Source of the DNA: Hemerocallis citrina
Lineage: Eukaryota; Streptophyta; Magnoliopsida; Asparagales; Asphodelaceae
Length of the DNA: 64,000 bases
Assembly (NCBI GenBank): GCA_017893485.1
Contig: CM030364.1
Span: forward strand, 250,159,122 to 250,223,121
Reading direction: 5' to 3'
The notes beneath the pieces are model-generated. The model did no database searches. It saw nothing but the letters and a program-made list of their open reading frames with translations, and had not been told where the DNA came from. This document shows positions 11,503 through 22,388 of the stretch, piece by piece; position 1 is the first letter of the stretch, and each line of letters opens with the position of its first letter. Position numbers and translations under genes: made by a program.

Positions 11503-12895
11503 GGCTCGCCATCACCCTTGCCGACCCATAATCCCTCGCCAGTGCGAGGTTCGGTCTCGCACCAGGGAACTCTTCTCAGGAAGACACAAAGGCTCGCCAT
11601 CACCCTTGCCGACCCATAATCCCTCGCCAGTGCGAGGTTCGGTCTCGCACCAGGGAACTCTTCTCAGGAAGACACAAAGGCTCGCCATCACCCTTGCCGA
11701 CCCATAATCCCTCACCAGCGCGAGGTTCGGTCGCGCACCAGGGTACTCTTCTCCGGAAGACACAACGGCTCGCCATCACCCTTGCCGACCCATACTCCCT
11801 CGCCGGCGCGAGGTTCGGTCTCGTACTAGGGTACTCTTCTCCGGAAGACACAACGGCTTGCCATCACCCTTGCCGGCCCATAATCCCTCGCCAGCTCGAG
11901 GTTCGGTCCCGCACCAGGGTACTCTTCTTCGGAAGATACAAAGGCTCGCCATCACCCTTGCCGACCCATAATCCCTCGCCGGCTCGAGGTTCGGTCCCGC
12001 ACCAGGGTACTCTTCTTCGGAAGACGCAACGGCTCGCCATCACCCTTGCCGACCCATAATCCCTCGCCTGCGCGAGGTTCGGTCGCGCACCAGGGTACTC
12101 TTCTCCAGAAGACACAACGGCTCGCCATCACCCTTGCCGGCCCATAATCCCTCGCCAGATCGAGGTTCGGTCCCGCACCAGGGTACTCTTCTTCGGAAGA
12201 CACAAGGCTCGCCATCACCCTTGCCGATCCATAATCCCTCGCCAGCGCGAGGTTCGGTCTCGCACGAGGGTACTCTTCTCCGGAAGACACAACGGCTCGC
12301 CATCACCCTTGCCGGCCCATAATCCCTCGCCAGCTCGAGGTTCGGTCCCGCACCAGGGTACTCTTCTTCGGAAGACACAAAGGCTCGCCATCATCCTTGC
12401 CGACCCATAATCCCTCGTCGGCGTGAGGTTCGGTCTCGCACCAGGGTACTCTTCTCCGGAAGACACAACGGCTCGCCATCACCCTTGCCGGCCCATAATC
12501 CCTCGCTAGCTCGAGGTTCGGTCCCGCACCAGGGTACTCTTCTTCGGAAGACACAAAGGCTCGCCATCACCCTTGCCGACCCATAATCCCTCGCCGGCGC
12601 GAGGTTCGGTCTCGCACCAGGGTACTCTTCTCCGGAAGACACAACGGCTCGCCATCACCCTTGCCGGCCCATAATCCCTCGCCAGCTCGAGGTTCGCACC
12701 AGGGTACTCTTCTTCGGAAGACACAACGGCTCGCCATCACCCTTGCCGACCCATAATCCCTCACCAGTTCGAGGTTCGGTCTCGCACCAGGGTACTCTTC
12801 TCCGGAAGACGCAACGGCTCGCCATCACCCTTGCCGACCCATAATCCCTCGCCAGCCCGAGGTTCGGTCTAACACCAGAATAATTTTCTCAGGAA
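11503..12895. repeat. 88-bp tandem array in G1, ~16 copies
   Basis: GGCTCGCC recurs at 11503, 11591, 11679, 11767 and 11855, a strict 88-bp period. Two monomer types, one with CTCGAGGTTCGGTCCC plus CTTCTTCGG and one with GCGAGGTTCGGTCTC plus CTTCTCCGG, alternate over much of the right half, making a 176-bp dimer. One unit near 12690 has lost a few bases. Long minus-strand ORFs here are a by-product of the repeat. Confidence 0.95.
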
Positions 12896-12965
12896 GGCCC
12901 AGCGATTCGCCATCCCATTTCCACGACCATAAACACTCCTCCACGGCTAACTCCCGCACCCCCGC

Positions 12966-12981
12966 AGGAGTGGGGGGCTTG
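12966..12981 (+). other. G1 polypurine tract
   Basis: AGGAGTGGGGGGCTTG abuts the 3' LTR and would prime plus-strand DNA synthesis. G3 has AGGAGTGGGGGGCTCG at 43717-43732. Confidence 0.85.
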
Positions 12982-13739
12982 TGTGGTAGGGTAAAAATGA
13001 CCTGGGGCCCAACCAGGGCCCAGTACAGCTCTCGCTCAAAAATGAGAAAAACAACAAATCAGCTCGGCCTCGGACCACTGCAGGGTCGGCACCGAGCCTC
13101 AAGTTCACCCCCACAAACCTGGTCTCCTCGTATTCGACGAGTCTCGATGGCCCTCGGCCTCCGATCCACGACAGCCCCACGGGCCGTCCGCCCAGCCTGG
13201 TAAAGAATGAAGATGACCTGGCGCAACCTAGGCCATCAGATTCTCCCAGGGGCACAGGAGCCCCATGATCAGCCATGTCAGCTCCAAATCCCACCAAGGG
13301 CTTTGCCACGTCAGTCCTATACCACTCTTGGTACTGCCACGTCAGCCCTAAACCCCCTGGGCCTTCTGCCACGTCAGGCCCATGGGCTTTCGGGTTCAGA
13401 CCCGGCCCCCAAGCGGATCTAAACCCGGTTGGAATTCCCTATAAATACCAGATCCTCACCCACCTTTTCAGATAATCAATCTTTTGCCACCCAAATTTCC
13501 CTAGTTACTGCTACTCTCTCACAGAGACTGACTAGATCGTCGGAGGGTCCGCCACCGGGATAAACCCCGGTGTTCCAGGACCGTCTGCAGGTACTCGAGG
13601 CATGGCAATCTGAGCCGATCCTCAAGCACCGAAGCGAGCCTCCCGCTCGTCGTCCCGTGCCGCACTCTTCCCTCATTACAAATTGAGTCCGAACTCACAC
13701 CTGGTGCATCCACACTGCGACCAAAAACAAACCACATCA
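12982..13739 (+). repeat. G1 3' LTR
   Basis: It is 758 bp, the same length as the 5' LTR, and keeps the TATA box and the CACGTCAG boxes. One box has become CACGTCAGT. The AAGGC duplication follows at 13740-13744. Confidence 0.95.
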
Positions 13740-13744
13740 AAGGC

Positions 13745-14641
13745 ATTCATCATCTCCTTTAGAGTTCGGTTCTTGCGCTCGGCAGTACCGTTTGATTCAG
13801 GCGAGTAAGGAGCAGTGGTCTGATGAACTATTCTATGTTCAGAACAAAAAATATTAAACGGTGCATCATATTCTCCTCCTCTATCACTCCTACCGATTTT
13901 ATTTGTTTTACCAAGTTGATTCTCAACCTCAAGCTTATATTCCTTGAATTTATCTAATGCCTCATTTTTGCTATGTAACATGTATACATAGCAGTATTTC
14001 GTGCAATCATCTATGAACGTCACAAAATATTTTTTACCGCCTCTGGTCTGCACGTATTTTAATTCACACGGATCCGCGTGAATTAGACCAAGAGTTTCAG
14101 TATTTCTTTTTATAGAATGGGATAGAGTTTTAGTGAGTTTGGCCTTTGTGCAAACTTCACATTTGTCGTAGTTGTCTACCTTAAATTTTGGTAGTAAATT
14201 CATATGAACTAATCGACGCAGAGAATTGAAATTAACATGACCTAGTCTTTCATGCCAAACAGAAGAAGACTCGACAACATAAGCAACAAGATTAATTTCT
14301 TTAATTTTGGGAACAATATGAACAACAGATTCTGGGATGACTGTCATTACATTGAATTTGAACAGTCCATCCATAACATACCATTTTCCTAAGTACACCC
14401 CATTCTTTGAAAGTACAAAATTATCAGATGCAAGAACGACCCTAAATCCATTCTTGCTTAGCAAAGATCCTGAGACCAGGTTCTTTCGAATATCCGGAAC
14501 ATGTAACACATTGGTTAGTGTTAGTTCCTTGCCAGAAGTCATCTTCAGCACTATCTTCCATGTTCCTTCAATCTTGGAGGTGGAAGAATTCTCCATGAAC
14601 AACTGTTCATTCTTGTTGCACTTCTGGTATGAAGTGAACAT
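13745..14641 (-). pseudogene. Copia integrase N-terminal and core domain, with protease end
   Basis: The minus strand reads from the pre-integrase zinc site (VWHERLGHVNF...CEVCTKAK, about 14260-14150) into the integrase core, with Asp near LIHADPCEL, Asp in RSDRGGEY, and Glu in ESNGTAERKNRTL (about 13800). It is open for ~300 codons and then cut by G1. Upstream, YDTGVTKHIC (about 14690-14665) is the copia protease active site, where the usual pattern is D-S-G-A. Confidence 0.88.
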
Positions 14642-15706
14642 ATCCTTGTCCGAGCAGATGTGCTTGGTGACCCCAGTATCATACCACCACTCATGAGGAT
14701 TGTTTCCGACCCGATTGACCTATGATACAACAACACAGAGGTGTAAATCAGAGAGACCAGTAGACAGGTTCTCAGCAATGTGCACATGGGATTTGTCATT
14801 CCCATTTGCCTGTCCAGTTCCAGCACGGTTGTTATCCTTGCTGCGGTAGTCAGAGATTTTGTGCCCCAGCTTACCACACTTGTGGCATTTTTCAGCAAAC
14901 CTCTTTGCAGCAGGTTTTTTGTTTAAGGCCTGTGGCAAGAACTTCCTCTTTTTGCCCTTCTATTCCTGCTCCACTATGTTGGCCTTTTCTATGGACTGAT
15001 TTCCATAGAACTTGTCAGCCTTGCGATTCTCCTCTTCAATTCGCAACCTGACAATCAGGTCCTCAAAAGACATTTCCTTTTGCTTGTGCTTGAGATAGTT
15101 CTTGAAGTTCTTCCATCCAGGTGGAAGCTTCTCAATGAACGCTGCAACCTGGAATGGTTCACACAGCGTCATGTTCTCTGCAGCAATTTAGTGCATTATC
15201 AACTGCAGTTCTTGAATTTAACTTACAATAGTTTTGGAGTCAACCATCTTGTAGTCCAGAAATTTGTCAACTACAAACTTCTTGGAGCCGACATCTTCTG
15301 TTTTGTACTTCTTCTCCAAAGACCCCCACAGAAGTTTGGAAGTCTTGAAGACACAGTAGACATTGTATAGCAGGTCTACCAAGCCGTTCAGGATGTAATT
15401 TCTGCATTGATAATCACCCTGAGTCCATGCATCAACCGCAACAACGGAGTGCACATCCATAGGGGCCAGTATAGGGACAGTTTCAGTGAGAAACCTGTCC
15501 AGCTTTAAGGTGGTCTGGAAGAACTGCATCTTCCCTTGCCACTTCTTGAATCCAGTTCCATTGAATATTTTTGGTTTTTCTTCCACAATTATATGTGTGG
15601 GCAGAACGACCATTTGTGCTGCAACCGATTGTGCAATCACATTCTTTGTCACTAGTATTTGAGCACTGAGCATTCCACTGATATTCTCATTTTGTGTGGT
15701 TTCCAT
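14642..15706 (-). pseudogene. Copia gag and protease start
   Basis: Gag begins at ATG 15706 (METTQNENISG). It has the copia gag fold signature GFKKWQGKMQFF...LWGSLEKKY and then stops near 15215. It resumes after a frame break (FQVAAFIEKLPPGWKNF) at about 15160-14960. A nucleocapsid knuckle CHKCGKLGHKISDY sits near 14890, with the last Cys replaced by Tyr. The protease follows. At least three in-frame stops are present. Confidence 0.85.
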
Positions 15707-15772
15707 TTTTTATGAAACCGATAAAATTCAACTGTTAGTTTTTTTTGGTTTTTTCGAAATGATAACAGTACC

Positions 15773-16729
15773 TGTAAAGAATCTTCACAAAAACTGTTAG
15801 AATAGAGGAAAAAGTTTGCTTTATGATTGTTAGAACTCGAATATCATAAAATAGGAAATTCCTAACAATATTTGTGAAGAACTATAATTACAGAAATGAA
15901 AGAACAAACCAGACACTTTAATTCAGAGTCGAGATTAAGATCTCTGTCCTTAAAACAAAATTCGCCTCGTAGTGTGACGGTAGTTAACGAATTGCCTCCC
16001 ACGATACAATTGTATATTACCTTTCCCTGAAGAGCAGCACCCTAGATTTAGAGATATCAGCAAACCAGTAGCTGTGTTGTACTCTTAGACTTAGAAGAAG
16101 AAGAAGATGATGATGATGAGTTGCAAAAACTTGTGTTTCTGACAGACCAAATTGCAGGGTCTTATAAGTGATGAGGGCGTAACTGATGGATCCATTACTC
16201 TGTATCAGCAGAGTAATGGTCCATTACTCTGTATCAGCAGAGTAATGGCTCCAAAACATAACTGATGGATCCATTATTCTGCTGTTACAAAATAATGGTA
16301 CTAGTTACAGAATTTCAAATGCCTCAAAAACTAGATCTAGCGAAAAAATTGGAGCGGGGCAAAAAATAATGTAGGCCAAGCCAAGCCAGACCAATGTAAT
16401 TTTGGCTAGGTGCTCTCTCCACTACACGTTAGTGGTAACCCCAGGGCTACGCCTTTTAGTCAATTTCTTTACCTTATATACTAGAGAAATCTTTCCCATC
16501 TTCCGATGTGGGACTATCCATTTTGCTCCAAATTCCTAAGTTAGTACATTTTGAGTACCCAATTTTGTACCTACATTTCTCATTCATACGGAAACCGTTT
16601 TTGACAAATGAATACATTACGGAGTAGTACTTGACGAGAAGAACGTAATCCAATTACTTTCCGGCGCCGCCGGTGGTCGGAGCCCACCGGAATCCGGCCC
16701 TGAAAAATATGCTAAAAATATTTCCAACA
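15773..16729 (-). repeat. Copia 5' LTR (minus orientation)
   Basis: On the minus strand it starts TGTTGGAAATATT (from 16729), a typical copia LTR start, and probably ends ...TTTACA at 15773, ~65 bp before gag. The outer end is clear. The inner end is less certain because I see no standard initiator-Met primer site next to it. It contains a TATA box and an upstream AGTCCCACATCGG motif. Confidence 0.65.
16473..16515 (-). promoter_or_regulatory. Copia LTR promoter: USE-like motif plus TATA
   Basis: On the minus strand AGTCCCACATCGG (16515-16503) is followed 23 nt later by TATATAAG (16480-16473). RTCCCACATCG is the Upstream Sequence Element of plant U-snRNA genes, where USE-TATA spacing separates Pol II from Pol III promoters. 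Here it sits at the expected place for the LTR promoter. Confidence 0.6.
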
Positions 16730-17350
16730 GCTTGAACCAACTTTGGGTATTTGGCAAATAGAAATAGAAAAAATAGCTAAGCTCTGTAGTCGTTGTTAGC
16801 CAAAATTTTGGCTTTTACGAAATCCGAATAGGACGGACGGATGATTATTTACCGTCCGGAGTTTTTTAAAATTTTTTTTTAAAAAGTAGAGCACTCACCT
16901 GTGGAGATGTGACATTTATAATATAAAAAAAATAAAAAACCCTCAACAGCCTGGGACGAGGGATGAAGTGGCGTCCTAGGAATTTTGTCTTTAGCAAAAT
17001 TGTGTTGGGATGGTAGATTATCTACCGTCCTTCACTAATTTTTTTAAAAAATTTAATTAATGGGACATAATTTAATTTTTCGTCCGACAACTTCGTCGTA
17101 TGTGAATTTGGAGGGATGATGTATTGTTTCTCGTCCGACGTTTCAGACGAAAGATAATCTTTCGTCCCAATAAACGGACGAAAGATCATCCCTCGTGAGC
17201 TATGTTTTGGCAAAAGCCATTTCGTCTGCTATATTTGGCCAAACACTGTTCACGTCAGACTCACTTTTTGGGTAAATGGCCAACGACTACAACTTTTTCT
17301 TTTTCAATTTTTCTAAAATTTGGGTAAATGGCAAACGACTACAGATGCTT
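16730..17350. mobile_element. MITE A (PIF/Harbinger-like, palindrome-rich), left tip cut by copia
   Basis: The right end is CTACAGATGCTT followed by TTA. The left sequence (GCTTGAACCAACTTTGGG) matches MITE D from about base 17 inward, so the first ~16 bp lie on the far side of the copia element. Internal 21-bp palindromic boxes include a perfect one at about 17147-17167 (arms GACGAAAGA and TCTTTCGTC). No coding capacity. Confidence 0.7.
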
Positions 17351-18689
17351 TTATTAACCTTTTTCAGCTATACATAGGATAGATAAGGTACTAGTTTCTT
17401 CTACAGTACTATTCTGTTCTTTAAGACATATCCAGAGTACTGTCGAATGAAAGTTATGACTATTTTAACCTGCAGTAGTAGATGTGAGCTTAGTTTTTTT
17501 ATCGTTCTCTTGTGTCTTAGTCCACACCAGCTATGTTTGAACCAATGGAACTTATTAGATTTAGGGATAGAAAAGAATAGTTTATAATTATTATTGCATT
17601 ATTATTAAGTATAATACGTCTCATATATCTAGGAGAAAAAGAAAAACTAAATTGATACATTATTCAACATGTTACTAAACTGATATATCTTATCTAACAT
17701 AATATCTAACACTTCCTCTTGAATTATTTGAATGTCGACCACAAAGATGCTCTAAGATAGTTTGTTTTTGTTCCTAATTCCATCCTCACAGGTGAGGACA
17801 TGACGCGTACGAAAGAGAGCTATGTCGATCACAAGAGATACAGACATGAAGGCAGTTTAGCCAGCTAGCTAGATGAAGTAGATGGCTGGCTCTTTAATTA
17901 AGAAGATGATGATGAAGATAGGTCATATCATTTCATCATATTTATTTGCCCTCGTTCCCTTGTTTTTAGCTTTGAGTAACGAGAGAGACAAGAGTCCTAC
18001 GTATTACGCGGTTACAAGGGAGAGGGGTTGTTTTCTTGGCATACAGAGCATATCCAGCTATCCGAGCAGCCCCAACTGGGGCTTCATGGGCCCCACCTCT
18101 ATGTCGAGGAAGCTGCCATTTTTTCCTATAAAAAATGCTCCATGGACAAAAAGCTTGATCGAGAAATAAAATCCTGTGTGTGCGCATGAGAGTGATCGAG
18201 ATTGATACTTGTTATATATTTGGAAAAAGCTTGGTTTAGTTCATTTGTTTGCTAGTGGCTATCAGTTAGCCCTTTGACTGTTTTACACATAAAACTTGTA
18301 CCGTATGCCAAAATATTTCTCAAAAAGAGAAAAGACGTTTTGTGAGGTTACCAAAACTTGCACTTTATGCCAAAATATTTCTAACAAAAAAAAACTAAAA
18401 ATAAAATAGAAAGACGTTTTGTGAGGTTAGTAATTGACGTTTTGTGAGGTTACTAATTTGAACTGTACCTGATAGTTTGAAAAAATTGACAAAATTAAGC
18501 GATAGAGCGTACTACCTTTCATTGAGATTTGTGGATTCTATACTTAAAATTAGTTATATACTGCAGTATATGCGAGTTACATATGACTAAGATTTTTTTC
18601 TATTGTTAAAACTGCAGGTTAAAAGAATCTTTTTCAGGTTGGAATGCCTTCTTTTTTATGATGCCCATTTTCTTTCTTATTTTAAAAAA
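17351..18689. other. Intergenic, no confident gene
   Basis: This is AT-rich. A ~75-bp unit containing TATGCCAAAATATTTCT and GACGTTTTGTGAGGTTA is imperfectly repeated between about 18290 and 18455. An open frame at 17882-18169 has a hydrophobic N-terminal stretch but nothing I recognise. Confidence 0.5.
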
Positions 18690-19225
18690 TCATACACCAA
18701 TTTTTTAAAGAAAAAATGACCAAATGATATTCAAAATTTATACTAATTGTTAAATAACATACAAAGTTTTAAAAAATTCAAATAGTACCCGATATTTTTA
18801 AATATAGACGAAAAAATACCTACCATTAAGTTTTCCGTTAAATTAATCAAATATTCTCCGAATATATATACTTCTTAACGAGTTTAAACCAGTTAAGAAA
18901 AGTATGAAATATCAAAATTATCATCACCTCTTAACAGGTTTAAAATCAAAACCTATCTCCACCGCCGATCACCATTTCCAAACATCTCCATCAACCACCA
19001 AGAAAAATTTTAAAAAAATGCAAAAAACCGAACTCAAATATAAGAAGAAGAGTGTTGGGGGATTTATGTAATTTTACGTTATTTCTGTTAAAAATTAAAA
19101 GAATGAGTTTTTTTTAATCATATTTTAAAAAAACTTCGAGTGCTATTTGAATGTTATAAAATCTTTGGGTGCTATTTGATAATTAAGGTAAACTTCGGAT
19201 GCTATTTCATCTTTTTTTTTTAATC
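18690..19225. repeat. Foldback (long-TIR) element
   Basis: The left arm (about 18705-18805, with AAATAACATACAAAGTTTT and TTCAAATAGTACCCGA) is an imperfect inverted copy of the right arm (about 19125-19215, with GTGCTATTTGAATG and GGGTGCTATTTGATAATTA). The arms are ~75% identical by eye over ~75-100 bp. No ORF. The long arms suggest a MULE-type MITE, but I could not fix a duplication. Confidence 0.55.
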
Positions 19226-19305
19226 CAAATATATATTTTTTATTTTCATCTCTGTAATTTACATATATATAATTTTTGTTAAAATGTATGGTTTGTGTTT
19301 TGTTA

Positions 19306-20730
19306 GAGCATCCACAATGGCATTTCTTATTTTTTAGAAAATGGCATGTATAGAAATAGAAAAGATCGACAATGTCTGCAGTGGTTGTTTGCTTGAAATT
19401 TCTATTTTTTGAGTGAGACGATACAACATGTATCGTCTGCCGACGAATTTAGAAATAAAAACATTGGACGAGGCATGTTGTCTCGTCTCTTCCTAAAAAT
19501 TTTAAAAACTTGCGTGCCGCAAATTTTTTTTTAGAGAGACGATTGTCTCGTCTCTAGCATTTTTTTTTAAAAAATATTTTAAAAAAAAAATTTGTGATCA
19601 CTTTTGTGAAAACAAAATTAAAAAAAAAAAAATTTAAAACCCATGGGACGGGATTGTGATCAAACGGGACAACATGTCCCGTTTGAGGGGTTTTTTCAAA
19701 AAAAAAATTAATTGGGAAGGACGATACAACATGTATCGTCCGACCCTATTTAAAAAAAAAAATTACGGGACAACACAAGTTGTCTCGTCTGATTATATTA
19801 AAAAAAATTAAAAATATTGGGATGATACATGTTGTCTCGTCTCCTATAATTTAAGATTCGCAAATTCATTTTTCATATTTCAGAAAGAATTGTGACTCAT
19901 TTGCCATTTTTTAAGAAAATAGCAAACGACTGCAGGCACTCCATTCTAAGAGCATCCACAATGGTTTTTCTCATTTGCTAAAATATGGCATCTACAGTAA
20001 TAGCAAATAAGCGTGCTAGCTGCAGTGGTCGTTTGCTATATGTTTCTCATTTTTTAGAAATCAGTGAGCGACGGTATATGATATACCGAATCATCATTTA
20101 AAATAAATTAAAAAAAGTTAATTACTTATTAACTATTAAACTATATTAATTAACTAAATTAAATAATATAATAATAACTAAACCTAATTAATTAACTACC
20201 TAAACCTAATTACTACTCCTAAACTTACCCAATCAGCATTAATTCACCACTCATCCCTTAATTCACGGACGGTACATCATGTACCGTCTGGTGAATTTTA
20301 TTTTATTTTATTTTATTTTTTTCTAATCATCCAATCTTGGCCGTTCATTTATTAAAAAAAAAACAAATTAAAAAGACGCTCAGACGGGATATGATCTCCC
20401 GGACGGGATATGATCTCCCGTCTGAGGAGTTTAAAAAAAATAAAATAAAAGGAGAGACGGTATATGATATCCCGTCTGAAGCTATTAGAATATATTAAAA
20501 TGCGAGAGACGGTATATGATATCCCGTTCTTTATAATTTGAGAATCGCTATTCTGTTTCTCAAATATGAGAAACGAATATAGCAGACTTGCTAAAAAAAT
20601 GGCAACATGAGAAACCATTACAGCCCTTCGTTTGCTTAAAAAATAGCAAATTGACATTTATAGCAAACCACTTTGGATGCTCTAATCAAATGAGAATTTA
20701 GCAAATATAGTAAACGAACTGTGGATGCTC
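19306..20730. mobile_element. MITE B, interrupted by MITE C
   Basis: The ends are GAGCATCCACAATGG and, inverted, GAGCATCCACAGTTC, with TTA on both sides (19303-19305, 20731-20733). MITE C occupies 19950-20682, leaving a ~690-bp host element. Several 21-bp palindromic boxes precede C, for example 19417-19437 (arms GACGATACA and TGTATCGTC around ACA). Confidence 0.8.
19950..20682. mobile_element. MITE C, nested in MITE B
   Basis: The ends are GAGCATCCACAATGG and, inverted, GAGCATCCAAAGTGG, with TAA duplicated on both sides (19947-19949, 20683-20685). Length is 733 bp. Internal boxes include a perfect one near 20269 (arms GACGGTACA and TGTACCGTC) and several of the GACGGTATA...TATCCCGTC type. 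No ORF. Confidence 0.82.
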
Positions 20731-20733
20731 TTA

Positions 20734-21568
20734 TTCACATGCAGTACTATTTTTAGTCGGGGAATTGTATAGAACGTGGTTTCCAAAATATTCATTAGTG
20801 GGGATTCAAAGCTAGTAAAATACCATAGTCAAACAAGTACTTGAACAAAATGTTACTACTTGTGCTAGACTGCTAGTGTGAATCGAGTGTAGGTTTAGGA
20901 CTGACTTGTGATGGGTCCCACACTCAAGATAGCAGTTTGTGGGTCAACCTTGTGAGCTGCACAAACCTCAAAAGGTTACGTGTTCCCATTGATTGCTTTT
21001 AGCCTTTTGCTAAGCTTTCACCTAGGGTTTGGTTCTGGGATTCGGCATCACAGGTTTTAAAGGGTTAATATCAATTTTGAGTGGGCTACTCCTTCCAATG
21101 CATAATGTGCATAGAATATCAGTTGAATTTGAGTACTTGTTTAATTTGATTAAGCACTTAATTAACAACATTAGTTAATTTGGTGATACAATCTATGATT
21201 GTAACATGCAATCTTACATTAGATTGACCTTTATTAAAGTTTAAGTATTGGATCAACAAATTTAATTAGCTAATTAACACAAATTTTGTTTTTGAAACAA
21301 AATTTGATTAATATGAATATATGACTATAGCTTAATTATGCGTAAGATCCACATTTGTTGATGAAATTAAACTGAACTAATCCCTAGAGCTCATATAGAT
21401 TAAACATTTTTTTGCGAGAATACATGGGTTATGCTTGTATGAGACTTAACGATTAGAAGGTAGAGTGCATTGCCGACCTATTTTGCAACACAATTTTAAA
21501 AATTATTGCACGATGATACAACTCCTCAATTGCTAACCCTTATCTCCCTCCGAAAAATGTTGTAATAT
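20734..21568. other. Intergenic, nothing recognised
   Basis: This is AT-rich non-coding DNA between MITEs. I see no gene, RNA gene or clear repeat. Confidence 0.5.
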
Positions 21569-21571
21569 TGA

Positions 21572-21933
21572 GGGTCTGTTTGGAAACATTGAAGTTGGGA
21601 AATGGAAATGAATGGAATGAAAATGAATGGAGAGGAATGGAAAGAAAGGGAAAGGAATGAATTAATTTTATAAGTTGTGTGTGTTTGGCAACTGGTGGAA
21701 TGGAATAGAAATTGGGGGGTGGAGCTTCAAATCTTCTTTCCATTCCTTTACGCAGCTTTCCGAGGGGGGTGGAGCTGGAATAGAAATTGGCTGAAATCTT
21801 TCTCTAGGGAATAAAATTTAGTTGTTTCCTTTATTTTCTTTTTCAAAACAAACAAGCTGTGGAATAGGATAAGATGGGTTTATCCACAGTATTCCATTCC
21901 TTTCCCTAGTTTTTTGGGTTCCCAAACGCACCC
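21572..21933. mobile_element. Tourist-like MITE, 362 bp
   Basis: It starts GGGTCTGTTTGG and ends CCAAACGCACCC, an imperfect inverted repeat of Tourist type, and is flanked by TGA on both sides (21569-21571, 21934-21936). The interior is rich in GGAATGGAA-type repeats on both strands. It is a different family from MITEs A-E. Confidence 0.75.
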
Positions 21934-22388
21934 TGAAGAGTTAACACTTTCACTCGCTTACCTTTCGTCTTCCTGCTGTTTTGCAGTAAACGCAATGCAA
22001 GACAACTCGAGATATTTGAAACTTGAAACATAGTTATAGTTATTTTATCGTCGTGCTCTTTTTTTTTTTTTTTTAATTTTAATTTTTTATTTTCCACATA
22101 TGATACTTTAAAGGCTTCCTATAAAGTCCTAACGCTTTCTCCTAAATAAGTTTCTAAATACTTATATATTTCTTCTGTTTCTAGATTTAAAGATGTTCTA
22201 CAATAATCTCCTATCAGTGTATATTTCCATACATCTAAAATATTTGACCAAACTTGTGAATCATGAGCAGCTAGGTTTAGAATCTGAGCTTCTCATTTAG
22301 TCTGAAACTTAATTGGTTGCTCTAGACTTAGTTATCAGACGAAGTGAAATTTTTTTTTTAGGAGATGAATCAATGCTGACCTACATAA

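Larger units (their letters stand above)
2493..13739 (+). mobile_element. G1: Tat-lineage Ty3/gypsy retrotransposon, 11.2 kb
   Basis: Two 758-bp LTRs (TGTGGTAGGG...CATCA) flank a leader with the Tat-type primer site, gag, protease-RT-RNase H-second RNase H-integrase, an antisense ORF, a long 88-bp repeat array and a polypurine tract. The second (archaeal-like) RNase H and the antisense ORF mark the Tat branch. I count about 14 mismatches between the LTRs (1.8%), so insertion is fairly recent. Pol has one 1-nt deletion and one stop, and gag has lost its capsid core, so this copy is not autonomous. Confidence 0.95.
1..16729 (-). mobile_element. Ty1/copia LTR retrotransposon, decayed, interrupted by G1; left end outside window
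   Basis: On the minus strand the order is LTR (right), gag with zinc knuckle, protease, integrase, reverse transcriptase and RNase H (left). Integrase before RT is the copia order. The reading frame is cut at base 2487 and resumes at 13745, on either side of the G1 insertion and its AAGGC duplication. All coding domains carry stops or frameshifts, so the element is dead. The 3' LTR and left target-site duplication lie beyond base 1. I did not assign a lineage within copia. Confidence 0.9.

Noticed and set aside
11512..12764. Many overlapping minus-strand open frames
   Set aside because: They arise because an 88-bp repeat lacking stops is read in all frames. They are repetitive, overlap each other and match no protein family I know.
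17882..18169. 95-codon frame with a hydrophobic N-terminal stretch (possible small secreted protein)
   Set aside because: No family recognised and no supporting promoter distance or codon signature. An overlapping frame of similar length exists on the other strand. Left unannotated.
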